64,000 nt of DNA from Halobacillus amylolyticus (GTDB lineage: Bacteria; Bacillota; Bacilli; Bacillales; Halobacillaceae): positions 2,396,001 to 2,460,000 of the forward strand of contig NZ_CP095075.1 of assembly GCF_022921115.1 (NCBI RefSeq). Direction: 5' to 3'. Below are positions 56,127 through 64,000 of this stretch, piece by piece. The notes under the pieces were generated by a model that ran no database searches, was not told where the DNA came from, and saw only the letters and a program-made list of their open reading frames with translations. The first letter of the stretch is position 1, and each line of letters begins with the position of its first letter. The position numbers and the translations under genes are program-made.

Positions 56127-57074
56127 TTAACGTATTTTATAGAGCATACCAGTCTCATTCAAGGGATAAGCTTTAAGTATACGCTTCATGGCGTGGCGTG
56201 AACTGATATGGAGAAAATTCCGTGCTTCCTGATTTGAAATGAGAGGGGATATTAAGTAGCCATAATCTTTGAGGGTTCGGTGGTGGGCTTCTCGACAATA
56301 GGTATCACAATTTTGACAATACCACCTTCTAGGCAAGCGTTTCATTGGTATGGTTTGACAACGTGGGCATTGAACGCCACTTATGATATCGGACTTCTTA
56401 ACACCATAAAGTTTTAATAAATCAGAGTCCAACTCAACATGATGATGCAATAATTTCAGAGAGGTTCGCTTGAGATCACCCGTTTCGTAAAATCGCCTTG
56501 TGTATTTCTCAGCAAACCCATTTATAATTCGGGGCATAGCATTTTTCCTCACAACTCTCTCTAGAACCATTTCGTCATAATGCCCGTACGTTTTAATAAC
56601 AGCTCGCTCATTGGCGAAAACAACCAAACCTTCAATAGGAATGTATTGGTCGACGTGTTCTTGAATCCACTTTTTCAATAATTCGACTTGTCTCTCTACC
56701 TGGTCAGTAGGGTCTGGAAAAGCTTCCTCCACGCCATCTTTCATCCGTATTAATTGGTGAAATCGTCGGTCAAAAGTTAGCACACCAGAATAATTTTTAA
56801 CTTCAATAATTAAGATATAACAGGCGGTTAGCACCAGCGTATCTATCTGGAAGTAATGTTTTCCATCAAATAGACGCAGATCATGCAATATATAATGTTC
56901 CCCTTTTAAGTAATTTAGGGGGAATTCAATAGATTTTTCTCCTTTATACCCTGCTTCCATTAAACTATAGTCTTCGTTTATGCGCTTGTACTTAGGATTT
57001 GTATGTGAGAGTCTTCGCGAGAATCCCATCAAACCCCTCATTCTTGCAGATATTTCCCTTTCTTTGATAACCAT
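56127..57074 (-). CDS. NERD-domain nuclease-like protein with zinc ribbon and C-terminal HTH (paralog 2)
   Basis: 315 residues from ATG 57074 (ATAAGGAG upstream). Same architecture and easily aligned sequence as paralog 1: GYKGEKSIEFPLNYL, QIDTLVLTACYILIIEVKN (PD-(D/E)xK core), HQLIRMKDGVEEAFPDP, then the zinc ribbon CPRC...CQNCDTYC near 235-260 and ISNQEARNFLHISSRHAMKRIL. Arrays D and E flank it on both sides. The function is unknown; nuclease activity is inferred from the fold. Confidence 0.87.
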   Translation of the reverse strand: MVIKEREISARMRGLMGFSRRLSHTNPKYKRINEDYSLMEAGYKGEKSIEFPLNYLKGEHYILHDLRLFDGKHYFQIDTLVLTACYILIIEVKNYSGVLTFDRRFHQLIRMKDGVEEAFPDPTDQVERQVELLKKWIQEHVDQYIPIEGLVVFANERAVIKTYGHYDEMVLERVVRKNAMPRIINGFAEKYTRRFYETGDLKRTSLKLLHHHVELDSDLLKLYGVKKSDIISGVQCPRCQTIPMKRLPRRWYCQNCDTYCREAHHRTLKDYGYLISPLISNQEARNFLHISSRHAMKRILKAYPLNETGMLYKIR

Positions 57075-57180
57075 TGATTCAACTCCTTATTTAATTGGAA
57101 TAAAATATTATTCGACATGATCCTCTTTCAATCCTTCTTTTCTATAAATATCCCCGACCACAAATAGCGGAAATGGTCAG

Positions 57181-57410
57181 CGCCTAGTTTCTATCAAGAA
57201 CGATCCAGTTTCACAGCCTTTCACTCACTTTTTGCCACAAGCGCTTCACTCATTTGCGCTAAACGACCAGTTCAGCTACTCAAACGCTCTGCGCTTACTT
57301 CTCCTTTTGGTCGCTTCAGTTTTCAGACCATGCACTCTACTTTTCTTTCCGAACGCTCCCCTTCTTTAACTAACCGCTCACTTATGCCCCTTAACCGCTC
57401 ACCCACAACA
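57181..57410 (-). repeat. 21-bp degenerate tandem array E (GAGCG core, minus orientation)
   Basis: On the plus strand, CGCTC or variants at 57396, 57375, 57354, 57333, 57312 and 57292 (20-21 bp steps) form one phase. More diverged units at about 57285, 57264, 57242, 57222, 57201 and 57181 form a second. The array fills the gap between NERD paralog 2 and the DUF1450 gene. Confidence 0.78.
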
Positions 57411-57440
57411 AAAAAGAGGCCGTTCATCCTCACGGCCTCT
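57411..57440 (-). terminator. terminator of the DUF1450 gene
   Basis: AGAGGCCGT pairs with ACGGCCTCT, with a U run on the minus strand. Confidence 0.85.
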
Positions 57441-57687
57441 ACTCAGCGAAAAGCGCTAACTCCTCTTCAATTTTCTCCCTGATTTTATCTAAAGCCTCTT
57501 CAGGCGTTTTGCCAAAAATACGAGATCCATTGACGATCGCATAAGGCTTAATGGCACATAGCCCGCAGAACGATAAACATTCATTTATCAGCACAGCGAC
57601 ATCCGGATACTCTGATTCTATAATGGTTTCGACGTCGAGTTCGTTAATCAAATTTCCATCACAAATTTCAACTACGACTACCCCATG
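57439..57687 (-). pseudogene. DUF1450 (YuzB-like) protein, one frameshift at the start
   Basis: The conserved body NECLSFCGLCAIKPYAIVNG is complete with three cysteines. The natural N-terminus VVVVEICDGNLINELD is in frame with the body but not with ATG 57687 (AAAGGGGTAATCATC upstream); adding one C to CCCC at 57681-57684 gives MGVVVVEICDGN. About 82 residues when repaired. Function unknown; the cysteines suggest metal or FeS binding. Confidence 0.82.
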
Positions 57688-57705
57688 ATGATTACCCCTT
57701 TATAA

Positions 57706-58524
57706 TTAAATGACCGGCATTCCTAAAATGGCTCGTGCATCCCGTTCATCTTGTTTCATTTGTTCAACGAGAACATTGATCCCGTCAAAATTCTCTTCAT
57801 CGCGCATATGGCGCAAGTAACTGACAGTCACCTTCTCCCCATATAAATCACCTGAAAAGTTCATTAAATAAGCTTCCACTTTAAATGTCTGGCCATTCAC
57901 GGTTGGACGGTACCCAGCACTAATCAATGTGTAATAATAGGCCGGTGTCTCACCATGAACTTCTACAATGCCCAGATAAACACCAGGTTTTGGCTCGGCA
58001 TATTCTTCGATACCACCAAGGTTAAGGGTTGGAAAGCCAAGCTGTCGTCCAAGTGCATCCCCACGGACAACGGTGCCTGTCGTCTGAAATGGACGCCCCA
58101 AATGTGCTTGGGCGGCTTCCATTTGCCCTTTTTGCACAAAAGCCTGAATGTCGGCAGCATGAATCCTTTCATGATTTAGGGTGGTGTGCGGTAAAATGGT
58201 AACAGGGAGGTGATGTGGATCGCAATGGTTAGCTAACACTTGTTCCATATCTTCTTCGATGACGATTCGCTTACAATGTAATTTTTGCACCTGTACATCA
58301 CTATAATAATATCGGTCTGTCCCGAGTCCTTCCAGAATACGTAGTTTATCATCAAGGGAGGTGATGACTGGTTGCTCATCTGACAGATCCCATACGGCTA
58401 GTTGGTCGCCTGAGGTAACATAGGATTTAGCTTGTTGAATAAGCTGTTGATGCCCTCGATGAAGACCGTCGAATTTTCCTGCGACTAAAATGATTGGCTG
58501 ATCGTCCATGTGATCGATTTTCAT
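57706..58524 (-). CDS. bifunctional riboflavin kinase/FAD synthetase-like protein
   Basis: 272 residues, somewhat shorter than RibF (about 310). The N-terminal nucleotidyltransferase region has GKFDGLHRGHQQLI (HxGH motif), and the C-terminal flavokinase domain has GTVVRGDALGRQLGFPTLNLGG and an SAGYRPTVNG block. The central nucleotidylyl-transferase portion looks reduced (an ISSTxIR-like motif is not seen), so FAD synthetase activity is doubtful, and it may be a second flavokinase like RibR. GGAGGAG precedes ATG 58524. Confidence 0.8.
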   Translation of the reverse strand: MKIDHMDDQPIILVAGKFDGLHRGHQQLIQQAKSYVTSGDQLAVWDLSDEQPVITSLDDKLRILEGLGTDRYYYSDVQVQKLHCKRIVIEEDMEQVLANHCDPHHLPVTILPHTTLNHERIHAADIQAFVQKGQMEAAQAHLGRPFQTTGTVVRGDALGRQLGFPTLNLGGIEEYAEPKPGVYLGIVEVHGETPAYYYTLISAGYRPTVNGQTFKVEAYLMNFSGDLYGEKVTVSYLRHMRDEENFDGINVLVEQMKQDERDARAILGMPVI

Positions 58525-58624
58525 TATTTGCGACTCCTCCGCTCCGTTCGTATTTCACCTATTCCTATGGTATCTGCAAAGGATATATCGAGACAACTTT
58601 TACGCTTAAGAAGGAGTGTTGTTT

Positions 58625-59167
58625 ATGATCGAAAAGGCGAAAGCTTTTGCTACAAAAGCCCACCAAGGGCAGAAGCGGAAGAATTCAGATGTTGATTATA
58701 TTGTTCACCCCGTCCGTGTGGCTCATACGTTAGAAGCGGCAGGTTGTGATGCTGTGGTTATTTGTGCCGGCTACTTGCACGATGTAGTTGAGGATACAGC
58801 TTATGAGCTTGAAGATATCGAACGTGAATTTAACCAAGAAGTGCGTGATCTTGTGGCAGCCCATAGTGAAGATAAATCGAAGTCGTGGCAGGAACGCAAA
58901 CAGCATACGATTGACACAATTCGAACGGGTAATTTAGAAGTAAAAAGTTTAATTGTTGCTGACAAATTGGATAATTTACTTTCACTGGAAAAAGATTTTG
59001 AGCGTGATGGCGATGCGTTGTGGAAACAATTTAACGCTGGGTTTGAACATCAGAGCTGGTACAATCAAGCGATTGCGGCCAATATGACCTCAGGAGTTGC
59101 CCGCAACTGTATTCCAGACTTCTTCTATACGTATCAAAACGCTGTAGACCGTTTTTTCCGTAACTAA
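58625..59167 (+). CDS. HD-domain phosphohydrolase (RelA/SpoT-like hydrolase fold)
   Basis: 180 residues from ATG 58625 behind AAGGAG. The metal-binding set H (YIVHPVRVA), HD (AGYLHDVVEDT) and D (VADKLDNL) matches the (p)ppGpp-hydrolase/MESH1 type. It may hydrolyse alarmones; no synthetase domain is present. Short terminator follows. Confidence 0.85.
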   Translation: MIEKAKAFATKAHQGQKRKNSDVDYIVHPVRVAHTLEAAGCDAVVICAGYLHDVVEDTAYELEDIEREFNQEVRDLVAAHSEDKSKSWQERKQHTIDTIRTGNLEVKSLIVADKLDNLLSLEKDFERDGDALWKQFNAGFEHQSWYNQAIAANMTSGVARNCIPDFFYTYQNAVDRFFRN

Positions 59168-59193
59168 GACCAGAAGCAGCAAGACTTCTGGTC
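59168..59193 (+). terminator. hairpin after the HD gene
   Basis: GACCAGAAG pairs with CTTCTGGTC and is followed by T-rich sequence. Confidence 0.75.
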
Positions 59194-59205
59194 TTCTATT
59201 GTAAT

Positions 59206-60695
59206 CTATTGGGACTGAAAAAAGTGCTCTTGAATAATGGCTTCATCCGAATGTGGGATTTGCTCCCCCTTTACAATTTGCGCATTATTAATGCACCCGC
59301 TCGTTAACACAACAATATCACCAGCTTGTCCAAGGCCGAGGGAACGCCTGACTCCTTCCCCCGAGTTAAGGCGGAGTGGATATTGCTTGCTCGAGGTTCA
59401 TTAAATCCCTTCATGACTTGATTTATGATGATTTGTGGATCATGGTAGCCTGGGTGATCAACGGTGACGATGACTTCATCTGCCTTCCCTTCAATTGTCG
59501 CTGCCATCTTTGGCATTTTATTAAAATCCCGGATTCCAATGCCTGCGATCATGACAATCAGACGTCGATGCTGCATTTTCTTCACTTCGTCAACAAGCTT
59601 CGTTAATGCAACAGGTGTATGGGCATAGTCGAGAATAACCTTCGTATCATTTGGGGCTTGTACAACCTGGAAACGTCCTTCTGGGCTTTCCAGATGCGGT
59701 AATACAGCAGCAATCGCATCCATTGTGTAACCGCACATTAAAGAAGCGGCTATGGCTGACAGCACATTAGCTACATTATATGCTCCGAACACCGGTGTAA
59801 ATACTTGGATGCTTTTGCCCTTATAGTGAATCGTAAACATCGACCCTGTGTCCATTACTTCAATACCTGTTCCAATCAGGTCAGCTTCACTTGATGGAGA
59901 TAAGCTATACGTAAGTTTTGGTCCTTTAAAACAATTGAAAAGGTCCATGCCCATCCCATCATCATCCAGATTGATAACGGCTTGTCTCGATTGTTCAAAT
60001 AACTTCAGCTTACATGCTTTGTAATGGTCAATCGTTTTGTGATATTCAAGGTGTTCTTCTGAAAAGTTTGTGTGAATACCTATATCAAACACCATTCCGT
60101 CCACTCGTTTTTGATCTAAAGCAATTGAAGAAACTTCCATTGCAGCCGCTTCATCTCCCGCCTCCTTTAAATCATGAAAAACTTGATGGAGGTCAATGGC
60201 TTCAGGAGTCGTTGGTGTACTCTTTACGTAATTGAGTTTTTCTTTAGAAGACCATATACCTGTCGTTCCAATGGACCCGCTTCGAATTCCTAGCAGATTC
60301 AGCAAAGAACGCACATAGGCGGCAACGGTCGTTTTACCATTCGTTCCCGTTATCCCAATGGTTTTAATTTTCTCATCTGCATTGTTGAAGAAGTGTTTAG
60401 ACATGTAAGCCATGACGCTCCTTACATCTTGGACAGCTACAAATGAACAAGATTTATAGCGCTCGCTTAGCCTTGAGAGCTGAACCTCATCTTCTCCAAC
60501 TATTGCAGAAGCCCCATTTTGAATCGCTTCTTCGATATATTGATGGCCGTCTTCATTCTCCCCCTTCACACTAAAGAAAAGCGAGGAAAAAACAACACGT
60601 CTGGAATGGAATGCTAGACTAGATACAGCTTGTGCATTCGGACCAAATATTTGTTTTATTGCAATGCCTTTGATTTGATCGAAATTTATCATCAT
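59206..60695 (-). pseudogene. MurE-like Mur ligase (paralog 1), one frameshift near the C-terminus
   Basis: A Mur ligase: N-terminal UDP-binding region, the ATP loop GITGTNGKTT near residue 113, KSTPTTPE (a MurE-type substrate loop), NFSEEHLEYH, and a C-terminal domain. The frame is lost at CCCCC 59358-59362; one added G on the coding strand gives TRGEGVRRSLGLGQAGDIVV and runs to a stop at 59206 (about 496 residues). The amino-acid-selecting DNPR motif of DAP-adding MurE is replaced by DHPG. Function unproven. Confidence 0.83.
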
Positions 60696-60882
60696 GGTTA
60701 TTCCTCACTCATGTGTGTTTTTAGTCGTCTTCGCAATGATTATAAGTACCGACCTTTTCTTCCGTATATTATTTGCACTTTCTAAAATATTATTAAACCT
60801 TTGGATCATATAAAAAACTGAATATTTCCGGTATATTTCCATAATCCATTTACTATACAATAAGAGGAAAAGGAGGGGTTAC

Positions 60883-61716
60883 GTGACACGAATAGTAAAA
60901 GATATCTTACTGATCATTATCGGTTCACTAATTTTTGCAATCGGTGTCAACTATTTCGCCATTCCTAACCGCTTATCTGAGGGTGGGGTCATCGGGATCA
61001 CGATTGTTACTTATTATTTATTTGAGTGGTCACCCGGTATTGTCAACTTTGTATTGAATACGTTACTGGTAGCCGTCGGATATAAATTTTTCAATAAGCG
61101 CGTGATCATCTATACAATAGTCGCTATCATTTTTTCTTCACTTTTCTTACACTTCACGGTCGATTGGGGCAAAGAAATTAATGATGATACGCTGCTTGCT
61201 GCTCTCTTCGCTGGGCTGGCAGTTGGGCTGGGTCTTGGACTTATATTCCGTTCTGGCGGTACATCAGGTGGATCCGCAATCCTCGCTCGGCTTGGAAACC
61301 AGTATCTAGGCTGGAGCATCGGGAAAGGAATGCTTGTGATTGATATTGCGGTTATCGTCGGTTCCGCCTTTATCATTGGCCAAGAAAAAGCTATGTACAC
61401 TCTAATCTCTGTCTACGTCGGTGCAAAAGTCATCGATGTCGTAGTGGAAGGAGCCAATGAACGTACTGCCGTTATGATCATTTCAAACCACCCGAATGAA
61501 GTATTGGATGCTGTTACCAACAAAATGGCTCGCGGTATTACAGTGCTTGACGGAAAAGGTGGCTACACAGGGTCGCAAAGAGAGGTCTTATATCTTGTTA
61601 TTAACAAACACGAAATCGTACCATTCAGAAAAATCATCCTGAATATTGACCCAGATGCCTATGTCACGGTACATGGGGTTCAAGAGATCTTCCGTAAAGG
61701 ATATAAAGGGAGATAG
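60883..61716 (+). CDS. YitT-family membrane protein (DUF161 + DUF2179)
   Basis: 277 residues from GTG 60883 behind AGGAGGGG. Five or six helices (YitT_membrane, about 8-200) with SGGTSGGSAILARL, then a cytoplasmic DUF2179 domain (about 210-275) ending VTVHGVQEIFRKGYKG. Several paralogs occur in most Bacillaceae; transport or signalling role unknown. Confidence 0.88.
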   Translation: MTRIVKDILLIIIGSLIFAIGVNYFAIPNRLSEGGVIGITIVTYYLFEWSPGIVNFVLNTLLVAVGYKFFNKRVIIYTIVAIIFSSLFLHFTVDWGKEINDDTLLAALFAGLAVGLGLGLIFRSGGTSGGSAILARLGNQYLGWSIGKGMLVIDIAVIVGSAFIIGQEKAMYTLISVYVGAKVIDVVVEGANERTAVMIISNHPNEVLDAVTNKMARGITVLDGKGGYTGSQREVLYLVINKHEIVPFRKIILNIDPDAYVTVHGVQEIFRKGYKGR

Positions 61717-61914
61717 TTTTCATTAACAAAACCACACCATTATATTTCCAATTGAGAGGAATATTTTTATAAACATCCTATTCCCTCTTTATGGCTTATT
61801 TATGAATCGTTTAGCTTATTTTTTGTTTTTATAACATAGACTGCTTCTTATTTGGTAAAATTAGCATTAAAACTCTTCTTAATTTTAAACATAAAAAAGG
61901 TGTGCACAATATAA

Positions 61915-63384
61915 ATGAAACTTGACCAACTATTACAAGACGTACCCCTTCAATATAAGGACAGGCTTGAATCAAATGACTTAGACATTCGTGGATTGAC
62001 CGATTCTTCTAACGAGGTAGAGCCAGGGTTCCTTTTTGTTGCCATTTCAGGTTATCAATTTGATGGACATACGTATATTCAAGACGCCATTAGAAAAGGG
62101 GCCACAGTGGTTGTAGGCGATCAGGATTATCTAAGCTCGGACGTTCCTTATATACAAGTTCCAAACAGCAAACAGGCATTAGGAATTCTCGCACGCAATT
62201 ACTACCATGATCCTGCCTCAAGCAAAATTATGGTTGGCATCACAGGTACAAATGGGAAGACGACAACCAGCTACTTAATGAAACATCTTCTTGAGGATAT
62301 GGGTTACACTTGTTCCCTTTTAGGCACCATACAAAACGTCATCAATGGGCAATATTCAAAGACACTTAATACCACCCCAAACGCGCTGACATTAAATCAG
62401 TTAATTGACAAAAGCAGAGATGAAGTCGTAATTATGGAAGCTTCCTCGCACGGGTTAGCCGAATATCGATTAGAAGGTCTCCACTTTGATCTGTGCCTCT
62501 TCACAAACCTAACTCATGAACACTTGGATTACCATGGAACCATCGATCAGTACTATGAAGTAAAAAAAGCATTATTCCGTAAACTTAAGTCAAACGGTAC
62601 CGCCGTCATCAATTCAGATGATGTATATGGTGAGAAACTAGCTAAGGAACTGAGTCAAAAAGGAATACGAACGTACACAGTCGGCCGATCAGCTGCAAAC
62701 GACCTGCAGATCCTGGACCAGCTCTCTATTGACCCGCCATCCGTGAAAATAAAAGGCCATGAAATACATACCTTGCAGTCTCCGATGGCCGGCATGCATA
62801 ACTTGTATAACACCCTTCAAGCTTATGCTGCAGCAAAACAGCTAGATGGAAAGACAACCACAGATATTTTCGAATCCATCCGTAATTTTTCAGGTGTACC
62901 TGGTCGTTTTACTACGTACCCTTTAAAAAGTGGCGCCACTGTAGTGATTGATTATGCCCACACAGCAGATGCCGTTATGAATTGTTTACAAACTGTTCAT
63001 GACGCAAAAGCAAAGAAAATCACCCACATTTTCGGTTTTCGAGGCAATCGCGATCTCACAAAAAGGCAGGAAATGATGAACATTACTGCCGAGATGAGTG
63101 ATCAATATTTCTTGACGTTGGATGATTTAAATGGAGTATCTGAAGATGATATGCTTCAAAGCCTTACTTTTCACCTCAGCCAAACAAAAATTGGAAAAGG
63201 TGAAATTATCCCCGATCGCACACTCGCTATTAAAAAGGCTATAAACAACAGTGAACCTGGCGAGTGGATCGTGATTACCGGCAAGGGGCATGAACAATAC
63301 AAACAACAGTTTTCACTGCCTACCGATTCAGATGAAAGCACGGTAAACTATATAAGCAACAGTGAAATCATCGAATTCAATTAA
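61915..63384 (+). CDS. MurE-like Mur ligase (paralog 2)
   Basis: 489 residues, intact. GITGTNGKTTTSYL near 108, LNTTPNALTLNQL, EASSHGLAEYRL, NLTHEHLDYHGT and the C-terminal VVIDYAHTADAV and ITGKGHEQYK match MurE. The start is ATG 61915 with weak ribosome binding (AAAAGGTG). The DNPR-type substrate motif is replaced by DDLNGVSED. Not in a dcw cluster; it may be an accessory ligase for another amino acid or another UDP-linked substrate. Confidence 0.85.
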   Translation: MKLDQLLQDVPLQYKDRLESNDLDIRGLTDSSNEVEPGFLFVAISGYQFDGHTYIQDAIRKGATVVVGDQDYLSSDVPYIQVPNSKQALGILARNYYHDPASSKIMVGITGTNGKTTTSYLMKHLLEDMGYTCSLLGTIQNVINGQYSKTLNTTPNALTLNQLIDKSRDEVVIMEASSHGLAEYRLEGLHFDLCLFTNLTHEHLDYHGTIDQYYEVKKALFRKLKSNGTAVINSDDVYGEKLAKELSQKGIRTYTVGRSAANDLQILDQLSIDPPSVKIKGHEIHTLQSPMAGMHNLYNTLQAYAAAKQLDGKTTTDIFESIRNFSGVPGRFTTYPLKSGATVVIDYAHTADAVMNCLQTVHDAKAKKITHIFGFRGNRDLTKRQEMMNITAEMSDQYFLTLDDLNGVSEDDMLQSLTFHLSQTKIGKGEIIPDRTLAIKKAINNSEPGEWIVITGKGHEQYKQQFSLPTDSDESTVNYISNSEIIEFN

Positions 63385-63414
63385 AAGGAGCAGCTCATCA
63401 GGGCTGCTCCTTTT
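63385..63414 (+). terminator. terminator of the MurE-like gene
   Basis: AAAGGAGCAGC pairs with GCTGCTCCTTT and is followed by T residues. Confidence 0.88.
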
Positions 63415-63540
63415 TACTACCTTTCCTTAAAATACCTGTATTTTTCATGTTTCGTAAATTCCAAGCTGCGGGAACAGTTAAATGTAGTTGGAAAGTTCAA
63501 ATCGACGGTGATTTTTTCACTAATAGGAGGAAATTTAAAT

Positions 63541-64000
63541 GCCTAAAAAAATACTTATGGTAGTGACAAACCATGAGAAAATTGCTGAAAACAAACCGAC
63601 AGGAATTTGGTTGTCAGAATTTGGGGAGGCCTTTAATGAATTTAAAAACCATGGATATGATGTAACTGTAGCAAGCCCTAAGGGCGGAAAAGCGCCCGTT
63701 GATCCTGGAAGTGTCAGTGAGAATGAACCTCAGGAAATTCTCGACACGAAGCCTCACCTTGAAGATACCGTTGCCATCAATCAGTTATCTGCTGATTCCT
63801 TCGATGCTATCTTTTTACCTGGCGGGCATGGAACCATGTTCGACTTTCCGGACGATCAAAAACTTCAAGAACTCATTCGTGAAATGTATGAGTCAGATAA
63901 GCTTGTTGCTGCTGTCTGCCACGGTCCTGCCGGGTTAGTTGGAGTGAGATTGACAAGTGGCGAACTACTTGTCAAAGGAAAGCAGATCAATTCATTCACA
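63541..64000 (+). CDS. DJ-1/PfpI (Hsp31-like) class I glutamine amidotransferase family protein, partial
   Basis: From ATG 63541 behind AGGAGG, 153 codons are open to the window end. MPKKILMVVTNHEK, AFNEFKNHGYDVTVASPKGG, IFLPGGHGTMFDF and the nucleophile elbow AVCHGPAGL are typical of the Hsp31-like branch (glyoxalase III or chaperone). The C-terminus lies outside the window. Confidence 0.92.

Noticed and set aside
63699..63938. 79-codon plus-strand ORF
   Set aside because: Out-of-frame shadow of the DJ-1/PfpI gene that starts at 63541.

Overview
The window looks like chromosome from an endospore-forming Bacillaceae, probably a moderately halophilic genus close to Halobacillus or Virgibacillus. 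The genus is an inference. The sequence shows a GerA-type germinant receptor start, a LysM plus SleB/CwlJ-type cortex hydrolase, canonical GATAATGAT-type Fur boxes, a YclNOPQ cluster, strong AGGAGG ribosome binding sites and moderately AT-rich DNA. No rRNA or tRNA gene was recognised.

Layout. 1-4.6 kb: a partial gerA-type gene, a DUF3231 gene, an IS1182-family element and mscL. 4.7-16.5 kb: iron uptake (an orphan siderophore ATPase, then a ferredoxin-NADP reductase-like flavoprotein with two FecCD permeases divergent from their binding lipoprotein, each with a Fur box), interrupted by a methyltransferase, a gltT-type symporter, an ArsR-MFS pair, glutaminase and yetF. 16.5-31 kb: padR-chrA, a GAF/PAS/GGDEF/EAL protein, a TPP enzyme, an ECF sigma factor, a GntR-ABC operon, a flavin reductase, an alanine:Na+ symporter and a CDP-alcohol phosphatidyltransferase. 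31-40 kb: a DUF1906 gene split by an IS256-family element, a TPP-riboswitch thiG-thiH-tenI-thiS operon, an SDR gene, an RDD gene, a cortex hydrolase and yceI. 40.6-46.2 kb: a complete type II-C CRISPR-Cas locus (12 repeats, cas2, cas1, compact cas9, tracrRNA). 46.2-57.4 kb: uvsE, two paralogous NERD-nuclease genes, yclNOPQ, bioYB with a BirA box and an aldo/keto reductase. 57.4-64 kb: a DUF1450 gene, a RibF-like gene, an HD hydrolase, two MurE-like ligases around a YitT protein, and the start of a DJ-1/PfpI gene.

Two patterns cut across the annotation. First, five intergenic tracts consist of degenerate tandem units with the same 20-22 bp period (16.95, 27.9, 48.5, 56.0 and 57.2 kb) but different consensus sequences. 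Three of them abut the two NERD-nuclease genes, whose products end in a C4 zinc ribbon and a helix-turn-helix-like tail. This is the best candidate here for an undescribed nuclease-plus-repeat system. Second, at least seven genes (gltT, GGDEF/EAL, ABC permease, SDR, cas9, DUF1450, murE-like) are broken by frameshifts that are each repaired by adding one G to a G run. That points to systematic homopolymer under-calling, not to real gene decay. I list those genes as frameshifted, but most are probably intact in the organism.

Genuine decay is also present: fragments of a GNAT acetyltransferase (47.2 kb) and an EamA transporter (39.2 kb), and the IS256 insertion with its target duplication.
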